Assembly: GCA_020636045.1 (NCBI GenBank)
Contig: JACJYP010000002.1
Span: 297,501-361,500 of the forward strand
Source: Lewinellaceae bacterium
GTDB taxonomy: Bacteria > Bacteroidota > Bacteroidia > Chitinophagales > Saprospiraceae
Direction of reading: 5' to 3'
DNA: 64,000 nucleotides
Shown here: positions 48,885-57,871 of the stretch, piece after piece
Numbering within the stretch: position 1 is the stretch's first letter
Layout of the letters: the number at the start of each line of letters is the position of its first letter
The notes under the pieces: model-generated
Databases searched by the model: none
What the model was told of the DNA's origin: nothing
The model's input: the letters and a program-made list of their open reading frames with translations, nothing else
Made by a program: the position numbers and the translations under genes

Positions 48885-48915
48885 TTGCGCTGAATCACTT
48901 TGGCTCCTACTTTCG
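48885..48915 (+). promoter_or_regulatory. Promoter of yqgE
   Basis: TTG at 48885-48887, a 20-base spacer, then TACTTTCG at 48908-48915. Transcription near 48921 leaves about 23 bases of leader before the ATG at 48944. Confidence 0.6.
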
Positions 48916-48943
48916 TCCCTGACGAACGATCGTCATTTTAATC

Positions 48944-49504
48944 ATGGCAGCAAAATCTTTGATCAAGAACGGCCAGCTGCTGCTGGCCGAACCATTCATG
49001 CAGGATCCTTATTTCCGCCGCGCGGTGGTGCTCCTGTGTGAACACCACGACGAAGGAAGTATCGGATTTATCCTGAATAAAAGCATTGAAATGGGCGTGA
49101 ATGATCTGATGAGTGATTTCCCCAAGTTCGATGCGGAAGTATTTTACGGCGGCCCCGTCCAGACGGACACCCTGCACTACGTCCATAATTTCGGAGAACT
49201 ACTGGAAGAAAGCGTAAAAGTATCGGACGGCGTGTGGTGGGGCGGCGATTTTGACAAGCTGAAATTTCTGATCTCCAGCGAGCTGGTGCAACCCGAAAAC
49301 ATCCGGTTTTTCGTGGGTTACTCGGGCTGGTCGGGCGGACAACTGGAAGAAGAAATGGAATACGGCTCCTGGGTGGCAGCCCCGATGGATGCCAATTACA
49401 TCTTCAAATTGCCGCCGGCACGGCTGTGGAGCCAGATCATGTACAACAAGGGCGACCTCTATGAGATCATAGCCGATATGCCCGAAATGATCAGCTGGAA
49501 CTGA
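48944..49504 (+). CDS. yqgE: YqgE/AlgH family protein
   Basis: A 186-residue protein of the UPF0301 family. The conserved blocks are LLLAEPFMQDPYFRRAVVLLCEHHDEGSIGF ILNK (read across the first 50 residues), VFYGGPVQTDTLHYVH and VGYSGWSGGQLEEEM. The molecular role of the family is not settled; AlgH links it to regulation in Pseudomonas. The gene has its own promoter and ends 8 bases before the convergent Kazal lipoprotein gene. Confidence 0.93.
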   Translation: MAAKSLIKNGQLLLAEPFMQDPYFRRAVVLLCEHHDEGSIGFILNKSIEMGVNDLMSDFPKFDAEVFYGGPVQTDTLHYVHNFGELLEESVKVSDGVWWGGDFDKLKFLISSELVQPENIRFFVGYSGWSGGQLEEEMEYGSWVAAPMDANYIFKLPPARLWSQIMYNKGDLYEIIADMPEMISWN

Positions 49505-49511
49505 GCACCTC

Positions 49512-49727
49512 CTATTTTGGACACGCTCCCTTTTTATAACGCTTGATACCTGCGCATTCCGCTGCACAGGCATTACTGTATGTTTTGTTGTTACAGCCAC
49601 ATACGGGGCCGTACTGCATCGTGCAGCTGCAATCCGGTTTGATGTTTTCCACGCATTGGCGGGATTTGCAGGCCGGCAGAGAAGCCGCAAACGCAAAGAC
49701 AAAGAGTATCGCTACTGCTTGTTTCAT
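49512..49727 (-). CDS. Small Kazal-type protease inhibitor lipoprotein
   Basis: A 71-residue protein with a lipoprotein signal peptide (VAILFVFAFAASLPAC, lipidated Cys at residue 20) and one Kazal domain: C-x7-C around CSCTMQYGPVCG, then NKTYSNACAAECAG and a final GAC. The six Cys of the fold are present. Kazal domains block serine proteases by a loop between the second and third Cys. Anchored on the outer membrane or periplasm, it may protect the cell from its own or foreign proteases (inference). Confidence 0.88.
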   Translation of the reverse strand: MKQAVAILFVFAFAASLPACKSRQCVENIKPDCSCTMQYGPVCGCNNKTYSNACAAECAGIKRYKKGACPK

Positions 49728-49767
49728 AAATAGAGCAGGTATAGCGTGTAATGATGCTACAAAAATA

Positions 49768-50469
49768 TCAAACCAGTACGCTCGACACCAGCGACTCGAA
49801 TATCCCCCTGCCGTCCGAATTTCCCAAAACCGCTTCGCTGGCCCGCTCGGGATGCGGCATCATGCCGAATACATTGCGTTGTGCATTGCAAATCCCGGCA
49901 ATGTTGCGCTCCGCTCCGTTGGGGTTGGCTTCGGGACTGATCGCTCCTTCCGGTGTGCAATATCTGAACAATACCTGATCGTTTTGTTCCAGCGCATCCA
50001 GTGTGGCACGATCGGCAAAATATCTGCCTTCAGCATGGGCGATCGGTATTTTCAGGGCTTGGTTCAGATCAAGGTCCGATGTGATGGGCGAACGGTTAGT
50101 GCCTGGGCGCAGCCACACGTTTTTACAGATGAACTGCTGGTTGGCATTGTGGAGCAGAACGCCCGGCAGCAGGTGTGATTCGCAGAGTATCTGGAATCCG
50201 TTGCATACGCCGAATACGTAGCCGCCTGCCGCTGCGAATGCTTTCACAGCCTGCATGATCGGCGAAAACTGCGCAATGGCGCCGGCGCGCACGTAGTCGC
50301 CGTATGAAAAACCGCCCGGCAGCACCACGCAGTCGCCATCGCCGAAGCCGTGCAGGTCTTTTTCCTTGTGCCAGATCTTGGAAACTTCCTGCCCCATCAC
50401 ATCGCCAAGCACGTGCACCATATCGTCGTCGCAATTGGAGCCGGGAAAAACAATAACGCCAAATTTCAT
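49768..50469 (-). CDS. purQ: Phosphoribosylformylglycinamidine synthase, glutaminase subunit
   Basis: PurQ supplies ammonia from glutamine to PurL in purine synthesis. The 233-residue class I amidotransferase shows VIVFPGSNCDDDM, LPGGFSYGDYVRAGAIA, the nucleophile Cys in GVCNGFQIL, and the His/Glu pair in MMPHPE. A separate PurQ means this organism uses the split PurS/PurL/PurQ enzyme, not the long fused PurL. Neither purL nor purS is in the window. A -7 box overlaps the stop of the next upstream gene. Confidence 0.95.
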   Translation of the reverse strand: MKFGVIVFPGSNCDDDMVHVLGDVMGQEVSKIWHKEKDLHGFGDGDCVVLPGGFSYGDYVRAGAIAQFSPIMQAVKAFAAAGGYVFGVCNGFQILCESHLLPGVLLHNANQQFICKNVWLRPGTNRSPITSDLDLNQALKIPIAHAEGRYFADRATLDALEQNDQVLFRYCTPEGAISPEANPNGAERNIAGICNAQRNVFGMMPHPERASEAVLGNSDGRGIFESLVSSVLV

Positions 50470-50497
50470 GGGTAAAAATATCTTTTAAAGCGGTGCG

Positions 50498-50505
50498 CAA
50501 AGTTA
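50498..50505 (-). promoter_or_regulatory. -7 box of purQ inside the end of the upstream gene
   Basis: On the minus strand the sequence reads TAACTTTG, a full match, and overlaps the TAA stop of the DUF6427-like gene (50503-50505). About 20 bases upstream stands CTG in place of TTG. Transcription would start near 50491, about 22 bases before the purQ ATG. Confidence 0.5.
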
Positions 50506-51507
50506 ACCCGCCAGCGTGAGATGTGCAGAAGCAAATTGAATAAACAGAATATAACCCAGCAAAGCCAGGTGGCAAAGTTCCGCGACCAGTGCATTTTTCA
50601 TGGCTGAAAAAGTCATCGACAGAAAAATACCCATGGACGGTACCAGCAGCAGTAAGTGTGCAGGGGGCGCTTCCCGCTGGAAAAGTGCGGATAGTCCTGC
50701 GATGAACAAAAACCAGTAGAGGATGCCGACGTATTTCTGGATCTGATTGAGTTTTCGAAAAGAATAAGTGCCGTAACTGAGCAGGATAATGAGGAAAAGC
50801 AGTCCAATGACAATACTTTCCAGTACGGTGCGCAGGTCGATGCTGAGGTCGAAATGGTGCCAGTGAAACAGATCGCCGAATTGCACACCCCAGAAAGCGC
50901 CTCCCCGGTCCGTCCAGAAATACCAAAGCCAGGCCAGAAAAATAGGTGTGATGACTCCGCTCAGCATAACAATCTGCTCCTTCAATTTGAATGCCCGCAT
51001 CACATGTATCCCGGCGTAAACCGCCAGCAACATAAAGATGGCCGGCGGATAGAACAAAGCAGCCACCATCGTCCAGAAACCCGCGTCGAAGATCAGCGCG
51101 GTGGCGGCGGGTTGCTTATATGTTTTGAAAATGCGCCGCATGGCTACCGGCAAAAATGTCGCAGCCACCAGTGGCGGTGTCAGAAATAAAAAATCGGGCA
51201 AACAGGCGCTGACCAGCACATAAAACATACCGGGCAGCCAGTTGCGCTCCCCCAGCATCCTGAATTCATCTACCAGCGCATTGACGACAATTGCCTGAAT
51301 GAAGACCAGCACTGCCGCCGCCAGCGGGTTAAAGAGTGGATTTGCGGCGATCCGGCCCAGCCAGGCCTCAAACAATACACCGCTGCTGACCGGTAGCGAC
51401 GAAGGCTCGGGCGTCAGGCCGAGCGCGGGAGCCGTGTGCAGCAGACCTACATACAGCGCCAGGAAAAATACGGTCGTAAACTGGTTGTTTCGAAAGAGGC
51501 TGAGCAA
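50503..51507 (-). CDS. Multi-pass membrane protein, DUF6427-like
   Basis: A 334-residue protein with about nine hydrophobic segments, among them TTVFFLALYVGLLHTAPALG, LAAAVLVFIQAIVVNALV, MFYVLVSACLPDFLFL and YWFLFIAGLSALF. The N-terminal LSLFRNNQ before the first helix and the spacing are those of the Bacteroidota DUF6427 membrane proteins. There is no ATG near the front of this frame; the TTG at 51507 gives the expected MLSLFRNNQ start, while a TTG at 51585 would add 26 Arg-rich residues of no match. Function unknown. It lies 107 bases after the giant T9SS gene on the same strand. Confidence 0.75.
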   Translation of the reverse strand: MLSLFRNNQFTTVFFLALYVGLLHTAPALGLTPEPSSLPVSSGVLFEAWLGRIAANPLFNPLAAAVLVFIQAIVVNALVDEFRMLGERNWLPGMFYVLVSACLPDFLFLTPPLVAATFLPVAMRRIFKTYKQPAATALIFDAGFWTMVAALFYPPAIFMLLAVYAGIHVMRAFKLKEQIVMLSGVITPIFLAWLWYFWTDRGGAFWGVQFGDLFHWHHFDLSIDLRTVLESIVIGLLFLIILLSYGTYSFRKLNQIQKYVGILYWFLFIAGLSALFQREAPPAHLLLLVPSMGIFLSMTFSAMKNALVAELCHLALLGYILFIQFASAHLTLAG

Positions 51508-51614
51508 TGCAAATGCGTTTAACGTTCGGCTTCGGAATAGGAGGCGCAAACATAAGTGGCTGCGAAGTTCCGCAAAAGGCTCCAAAGGGCAAATGCAACA
51601 CCCGAAAAACTGCG

Positions 51615-54600
51615 CTATTTCCCGGTTTTGACGAGTGGCAGGCTGCGCATCTCTCCCGCCGGCAGGGTTATCTTTACAAAATACAGCCCTTCCGGCCTGC
51701 CGTTCAGGTCAATCGATATCCGGTGGTGCGTACTCTTTTCTTCAACAAGTTCTGTCTGTACGAGACGCCCGGTTCCGTCGAGTATACTCCAGACAAAACC
51801 GGTATTTTCATACAGGTCGAGATCAAGGGAGGCAGGGCCGGTACTCGGGTTAGGGTAGAGGCGGATTGCCCGCACCAGTGAAGGTTGGTCGGTTCCGGTT
51901 ACCCCTGCAAAAATATTCAGCACCAGCACACAGCCGTTATCATCGGTGATCGTCGCCGTGTAATGACCGGGTTCCAGGCCGCTGACTTCCGGACCGGTCT
52001 GGCCGCCCGCTCCGGCGTCCCAGAGCACTTCATAAGCGCCGGTTCCTCCGGAAATATCGAGCGAAATCGTCCAGCCGCCGCTAAGCGAGTCGATCTGCGC
52101 AATGGCGACAAGGGGCGAGGTGGGCTGTGAGACCGGAAAATTGAACACATCGGTGCAACCGGCTTCGTCCGTGAGGGTCAGCATGTAGGTGCCGGCGGGT
52201 AACTGCGCTAGCATTGACCCGGCTTGTCCGTTATTCCAGAAATAGGAATAATCCGGAGTGCCACCGCTCGCCATGACGGATATAGCGCCCGAGCTGTCGC
52301 CAAAACATTTTACCTGCGTAACGTTTGACGTAATCCCAAGCGGCGTCGCCAGGGCCTGAATTTCAAAAACAGGGGAGACGACCTCGCAGCCTACGTGATC
52401 GGTAGCAGTGAGTTGGTACGTTCCAGCGGCCAGCCCCGTGATATTTGCGGTTTGAGGGCCGTTGCTCCAGGTATACTGGTAAGGAAAGGTGCCGCCCTTT
52501 ACCTTCAGGAAAACAGCGCCCTGATCCTGGCCGCAGCGGTCCTGCAGGATCGAATCCACCGTAATTTGCAGCACGGCGGCAGGTTGACTGATCGTCACGG
52601 GGGTCGATACAAGCGTACAATTCAGGAAGTCCGTAACCGTCAGGGAATAAGTGCCGGCGGGGACTCCGCTGAGGTCAGGCGTATTAGCGCCGTTGCTCCA
52701 TAAGAAGCTGTTGGGTGGCAGGCCTCCAGACAGCGAAATGGTGACGTTTCCGGTCGAGTCGCCTTTGCAAAGGACATCCGTTTTCGACACCACACTGAAA
52801 AATACCTGCGGGGCCTCTTCGATCAGCAAGTCTAGTGAAACAGCCGAGCAGCCGGCCGCGTCGGTGAGCGTCACTGCATATACGCCTCCGGAAAGGCCGG
52901 TCGCCTGATCGACCGGCGACGGCACGTTTGCGTGCAAACCGACCGGCGGCGACCAGGAAAACTGATACGGCGCGGTGCCGTTCGAGGCCATCGCAATGAT
53001 CTTCCCGTCATCGGCGCCGGGACAGGATACCGGTTGATAATCAATGATTTCTACCGAAAACTCAGCGCCTTTGTCTATTACAGGGAGGTCGGCCAGGATA
53101 CGCGCGCAACCCGTCGCATCGATGATCGTTACACTGTAGTTGCCCGCGGGGAGAAAATATATGTTCGGGGTGCTCTCCCCGGTGCTCCAGGTATAACTAT
53201 ACGGGGGAATGCCGCCGCTCACTGCCATTTCAATGCTGCCGGTAGGTGTTCCAAAACACGGAATATCCTGAATAGCCGGCAAGGCGATCAGGGCGGGCGG
53301 TTCGGTGATCGCAACGGGGCCCAGCATGGCCGTACAGCCGTTTGCATCCGTAACGCTTAGTGTGTAATCACCGGCAGCGATGGCCGGCAGGTCTTCCGTA
53401 GTGGAGTTGTTGCTCCAGTGGTACGTATAAGGAGGCGTACCGCCGCTCGTGAACACCTGTATGCTGCCGTTGGGTTCTTTGGAGCAAAGGGCATTTTGAG
53501 CGGACAGCAGGGTCGCAATCAATGGAGACTTTGGCTGGGGAAGCAAAAAACTGTCCCGTATCGAGCATCCGCGCGCGTCGCTGATCTGTAACAGGTATGG
53601 TCCGGCAGGAATAGCGCCCAGGGTCAATCCCCCCGGCTGGCCATTCCACAGAATGTTCAATGCGCCTTCGGCGCCGGCGACGGACACCGTGATCGCTCCA
53701 TTGGAGGTGCCGAAACAAGATACCGGCTGGAGGGTTTCAAGGTTGAGCGTCAGCAATTGTGGCGCGTCCAGATCGATGTTGTCCTGCAGGTAAATGCAGC
53801 CGAGTGCATCTTCGATAGTAACGGCATAAATGCCCGCTATCAGTCCGATGATACTGTTCATCCCCATCCCGGATTGGCCGCTGCTCCAGTTAAAATGGTA
53901 CGGGCCGGTGCCTCCGCTCACCGTCAATGTGATATCGCCGTCGGTTGAGCCGACGCACGCAGGATCGTTTGTGGAAATGTCATCGATGGATATTGCCGTC
54001 GGTTGTGTAATATTTGTCGAGAACAAACGCGTGCAGCCGTTCGCGTCCGTCACGGTCGCCTGATAATTGCCGGCCGGCAGATTTTCGAGGTTGCCGGAAG
54101 TAGCGCCGTTGTTCCAGTGGATTTGATACGGCGCTTTTCCTCCGCTGATCGTCAGCGATATGCTTCCGCTGTTTTCTCCGTGACAATCGATCTGCTGCGA
54201 CGCCGGGCCCGATACGTCGAGCGGCTCCGGCTGAACGATTGAATAAATATCCGAACTGAACGCGCAATCCTTAGAGTCTGTGATCGTAACGGAATAACCG
54301 CCCGCAGTGAGACCGCCGATGTCTTCTGTATTCGCGCCGTTTGACCAAGCAAAAATATAAGGCGGCGAGGCGCCGAAAACGGCAATATCGATGGCGCCGC
54401 TGGCAGCGCCGTTGCACAACACCTGTTGGATACCGTTCTCAATGATCTGAAGCGGCGAGGGCTCGGCAACTTCCAGATTGGCAATGACCTGCGTACAGTT
54501 GCCGTCGGAAATGGTGACGGAGTAGACGCCTCCGGCCAGATCGTCAATGGAAGATGTAGTCTGCCCGTTGCTCCAGAGATAGGCGGGCGAGGTGCCGCTG

Positions 54601-57600
54601 ACATTCAGAGCGATGCTGCCGTTCTCCTCTCCCGGGCAGCGGTTCCCGATAATGGTATCGATGCTGACCGACAAGCCGGGCGCGCTGAGCACGATTTGCG
54701 GCAATACCATGGAACAGCCGCTCGTCGCATCGGTGACGGTGACGCGGTAGCCGCCCTGCTTCAACCCGGTGATCGTAGCAGCGCCGCCGATCCCGCCCAT
54801 GGTTCCGCTAGTCGGCCCCGACCAGGCAAATGCATACGGCGGCACCCCGTTCAATGGATGTAAGGTAATGCTGCCATCGGTGCCGCCACACACGCTGGGG
54901 TGATGAATATTCTCAATGGCAGTTTGTGTCACGTTGTTCAGGGTATGCACCTGAATAAAATCCAGCGACTGGCATCCGTTGGCATCTGTTACCGTGACAG
55001 TATATGCGTTTGTCGTGCCGGGAACGGGGCTTGCGGCGACCGGGATGTTCGGAAAATTCAATCCGTTGCTCCAGGCATAAGAAAGCGGCGCCGTGCCTTG
55101 TCCAGTGGCGTTCAGGGTAATCGTTTTACCCCGGCAAATAGAAATGGAATCGCCCTGGGCGATCTGTACAGCGGGATTCGGGTGTACTGCAATAAATACC
55201 GAGTCAACATCGAAGCAGCCGTAATCAGCCAGCACCTGCGCATAAAAAGTAGCGCTCACTGACGGCTGAACAGGCGATGTTGCGATGTTTCCTGCATTGG
55301 GCGGGTATGCGAAATGCCAGCTGAGCATTCCACCGGTACCTGCTGAGTCGGTTACCGCAATCGCATTCAGATCGACACTTTGTCCCTGGCAAATACCGGG
55401 CGCGTTCGCCGCAGCGATATTGGGTGCCGGGTGCACGATCACCTGTACGGGAATTCGCGGGCTGGAGCAGCCTCCGTTGGCGGAAGAGATACTGTCGGCA
55501 AGATAGTAGGTGCCCGAGCCCGTCAATCCGTTCAGGATGAGTTGGGTTCCGCTGGCCAGCGGAACCGCACTTTGCGGCCCGGCAAACCAGTAAAACTGTC
55601 CGGCCGGCGTGCCGTTGGCGAGCAACGTGGCGGTTTCACCCGCGCACAATTCGTCGCCCTGTCCTGTGGGAGCATCGATCGTGCTGTCGTCGCTCATCCC
55701 GTTGCAGTTTTCGTCTTTTTGGTTGCACAAAATCTCTGGCGCTCCCGGATATATCGTGGAATCAGCGTCGTTGCAATCGCTGTCGATCAACACATATCCC
55801 GGCGGGATGTCGGGGCTACAGAGGGTTACCCGCTGGTTGGGGTCGCCGAATCCGTCTCCGTCGCTATCGCGGTAATAGGTGTAGTCCGGCGTGCCGGCCT
55901 CAGTCGATCCGTAAAAAGCCAGGTTATCGATCGCGATATCGCCATAGGCGCCAAATACGCCGGTTGCCACGAGTTGGAACAATGCGATCTGGCCGTCGTA
56001 AGCGTTGAGGTCGACGTATTCCCGCCGCCACGCTTTGCCGCGATTGCCCGACCAGGTTTTGACCGTCTGCCAGTTTTGTCCGCCGTCAACGGATGCCTGC
56101 AGGGTCAGGCTGCTCATCAGGCCGGTTTTGGTGTTCATGTACAGATCAAAGGAGAAATGGCAACTCGCCGATGCGGGGGCGTTTACCTGCACGCACAGGG
56201 TGCGCAGAATGGCTTTTTTGCCATTTGCTCCCGTCGGGGAGCATGAATTCCTGAAATACAGGTAATTGCCGCTGCCGCCGGGCGCCGATGGAGGCCCCGC
56301 CACCGGGTAGGTGAGTCCCGTACCGGTCCATACCTTCCATTCGTAGTCGTCGTCGGGAACGTTTTGCCAGAGCCCCGGCAAAGGGCACGCATCTGCACAG
56401 CCGGGCGGGCAGGTATTCAGCGTATCGGAATCTTCCAGCAGGGTAGGGGTGCAGTTGGTAAAAAAGTGCACTGCAGGAGCATTGGGACCCCATACCCCGG
56501 GCGCACACAAGCGGCGTAAATACACATCGTAGTTGACGAGCGTGGCAAGTCCTTCCAGCAAAAGAGGCTGTGTTGCGGGTTCCTGTAACAGGATCACCGT
56601 GCCTCCCGCGCCCACTTCGCTGCCGGTGCCGGGATAAAAACCTGCCGGCCCGTATTCGATTACAATGCTGTCGCCGGATATCCCGCTGATCCAACTCAAT
56701 GCTGCAGAAGTCTCTGCGACATTATTGATGCTGAGACCCTCAACTTCCGGGCAGCCGGCGGGCGCGAATACCAGCCCGAACAGCCGCAATTTACCCTTGT
56801 CATTTGTTTTGCTGTCGCAAATTTCCAGTTGCCAGATGCCTTTGGGGTTCTGGCCGTTGGAAAAAGGAGCCAGCGACTCAAGGGGCAGGTAGTTGCCGGT
56901 AAAATTATCCTGCTCGGCAGCTTCGCTTAACGGCAGCGCGCCGGGCAATTCCGTTAGTTCTACAAATTGCGCACAAGGATCGCCGGCGGGATCGCCGATG
57001 TTCTTATCGCCCGCATTCAGCCCGCCGATCAGTTGAATGCGCGTGCCGTCGGGCGACTGCAACCAGATGCGCAGATCGGAACGCCAGGGGTGTTCCACCA
57101 TCAGCCGGATGCCGCGGAGCACTACGTCGTTGCCCAACGAAACGCCGGGTACATCGTCTACATGCACTTTAAAAAATTGTCCGCCGCTGTTGCAGCTGGT
57201 ATCGCGCAGGTCGAACAGGAGCGGACAGGGGCGTGCGTTGTTAATATCCGTGGCAAATGATTTGGGGACGCTCCATTCACTTCGTGTACCGTCGGGGCAA
57301 ACCACCCGCACCTGAAAGCGGTAATTTTGTCCCGGCTCGAGGCCGTTGAGTTGCAGCGGCGGGTTGCCGTTGATGGTTTGGGTGGGAATGCCGGAAAATG
57401 CCTGGCTGCCCGTCACGAGTTCGAGTTCATACTGGTCCCCTACGTCAGTCCAGGTCAGTAATGCAGTCGAGTCGGTGATCTGGCTGGCCTGCAACAATTC
57501 AGGGCGCGGACACGCCGCGTATTTTGACAACGGAAGGGAAAAATGCAGATCGAAAGGGCTGCCGGGAGCCGTTTGCGAGAAGAGCAGACACAGCAAAAAC

Positions 57601-57638
57601 GGCCATGGCCGGGCGAAACGTAAGTGACGGATGATCAT
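51615..57638 (-). CDS. Giant multidomain T9SS protein: fibronectin III, P domain, metal-binding motif, SprB repeats
   Basis: A 2007-residue secreted protein. In order: signal peptide (PWPFLLCLLFSQTAPG), a fibronectin type III domain to about residue 130, a proprotein-convertase P domain (about 140-300; RSDLRIWLQSPDGTRIQL, GIWQLEICDS), a second fibronectin III, a MAM/lectin-like domain (about 400-580), a MopE-type metal-binding motif (RDSDGDGFGD, then DSDCNDADSTIYPGAPE and DENCNG, about 590-650), Ig-like domains, about 13 SprB repeats (about 900-1915) and a type A T9SS tail (IRLYPNPSTGPASLDLDL to LPLVKTGK). The P domain suggests derivation from a protease, but no catalytic domain is seen. Surface exposure is likely; role unknown. 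Confidence 0.9.
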   Translation of the reverse strand: MIIRHLRFARPWPFLLCLLFSQTAPGSPFDLHFSLPLSKYAACPRPELLQASQITDSTALLTWTDVGDQYELELVTGSQAFSGIPTQTINGNPPLQLNGLEPGQNYRFQVRVVCPDGTRSEWSVPKSFATDINNARPCPLLFDLRDTSCNSGGQFFKVHVDDVPGVSLGNDVVLRGIRLMVEHPWRSDLRIWLQSPDGTRIQLIGGLNAGDKNIGDPAGDPCAQFVELTELPGALPLSEAAEQDNFTGNYLPLESLAPFSNGQNPKGIWQLEICDSKTNDKGKLRLFGLVFAPAGCPEVEGLSINNVAETSAALSWISGISGDSIVIEYGPAGFYPGTGSEVGAGGTVILLQEPATQPLLLEGLATLVNYDVYLRRLCAPGVWGPNAPAVHFFTNCTPTLLEDSDTLNTCPPGCADACPLPGLWQNVPDDDYEWKVWTGTGLTYPVAGPPSAPGGSGNYLYFRNSCSPTGANGKKAILRTLCVQVNAPASASCHFSFDLYMNTKTGLMSSLTLQASVDGGQNWQTVKTWSGNRGKAWRREYVDLNAYDGQIALFQLVATGVFGAYGDIAIDNLAFYGSTEAGTPDYTYYRDSDGDGFGDPNQRVTLCSPDIPPGYVLIDSDCNDADSTIYPGAPEILCNQKDENCNGMSDDSTIDAPTGQGDELCAGETATLLANGTPAGQFYWFAGPQSAVPLASGTQLILNGLTGSGTYYLADSISSANGGCSSPRIPVQVIVHPAPNIAAANAPGICQGQSVDLNAIAVTDSAGTGGMLSWHFAYPPNAGNIATSPVQPSVSATFYAQVLADYGCFDVDSVFIAVHPNPAVQIAQGDSISICRGKTITLNATGQGTAPLSYAWSNGLNFPNIPVAASPVPGTTNAYTVTVTDANGCQSLDFIQVHTLNNVTQTAIENIHHPSVCGGTDGSITLHPLNGVPPYAFAWSGPTSGTMGGIGGAATITGLKQGGYRVTVTDATSGCSMVLPQIVLSAPGLSVSIDTIIGNRCPGEENGSIALNVSGTSPAYLWSNGQTTSSIDDLAGGVYSVTISDGNCTQVIANLEVAEPSPLQIIENGIQQVLCNGAASGAIDIAVFGASPPYIFAWSNGANTEDIGGLTAGGYSVTITDSKDCAFSSDIYSIVQPEPLDVSGPASQQIDCHGENSGSISLTISGGKAPYQIHWNNGATSGNLENLPAGNYQATVTDANGCTRLFSTNITQPTAISIDDISTNDPACVGSTDGDITLTVSGGTGPYHFNWSSGQSGMGMNSIIGLIAGIYAVTIEDALGCIYLQDNIDLDAPQLLTLNLETLQPVSCFGTSNGAITVSVAGAEGALNILWNGQPGGLTLGAIPAGPYLLQISDARGCSIRDSFLLPQPKSPLIATLLSAQNALCSKEPNGSIQVFTSGGTPPYTYHWSNNSTTEDLPAIAAGDYTLSVTDANGCTAMLGPVAITEPPALIALPAIQDIPCFGTPTGSIEMAVSGGIPPYSYTWSTGESTPNIYFLPAGNYSVTIIDATGCARILADLPVIDKGAEFSVEIIDYQPVSCPGADDGKIIAMASNGTAPYQFSWSPPVGLHANVPSPVDQATGLSGGVYAVTLTDAAGCSAVSLDLLIEEAPQVFFSVVSKTDVLCKGDSTGNVTISLSGGLPPNSFLWSNGANTPDLSGVPAGTYSLTVTDFLNCTLVSTPVTISQPAAVLQITVDSILQDRCGQDQGAVFLKVKGGTFPYQYTWSNGPQTANITGLAAGTYQLTATDHVGCEVVSPVFEIQALATPLGITSNVTQVKCFGDSSGAISVMASGGTPDYSYFWNNGQAGSMLAQLPAGTYMLTLTDEAGCTDVFNFPVSQPTSPLVAIAQIDSLSGGWTISLDISGGTGAYEVLWDAGAGGQTGPEVSGLEPGHYTATITDDNGCVLVLNIFAGVTGTDQPSLVRAIRLYPNPSTGPASLDLDLYENTGFVWSILDGTGRLVQTELVEEKSTHHRISIDLNGRPEGLYFVKITLPAGEMRSLPLVKTGK

Positions 57639-57816
57639 GCCAGCAGGGCAAAGAATAAAGGATGGGTGTGTAAATCGGTAAAAGGATCGTCAGGGGGACC
57701 ATAAATGCCCGGAAAACGATACCAATAGCAACGGGAGGCGGGATATGCGGATTGTATGCCGCGCTGTTAAAAGCGCCAGAGATGCCGAAGTCAAATTTCA
57801 AGCCGGAACGAATCAA

Positions 57817-57846
57817 TTGACGGTTTGCCGACAACGTCTATTTTTG
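57817..57846 (+). promoter_or_regulatory. Promoter of the PaaZ-like gene
   Basis: TTG at 57817-57819, exactly 19 bases, then TATTTTTG at 57839-57846. Transcription near 57852 gives a leader of about 20 bases to the ATG at 57872. Confidence 0.75.
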
Positions 57847-57871
57847 CCGGACCAACCAATGTTTTCCAAAT

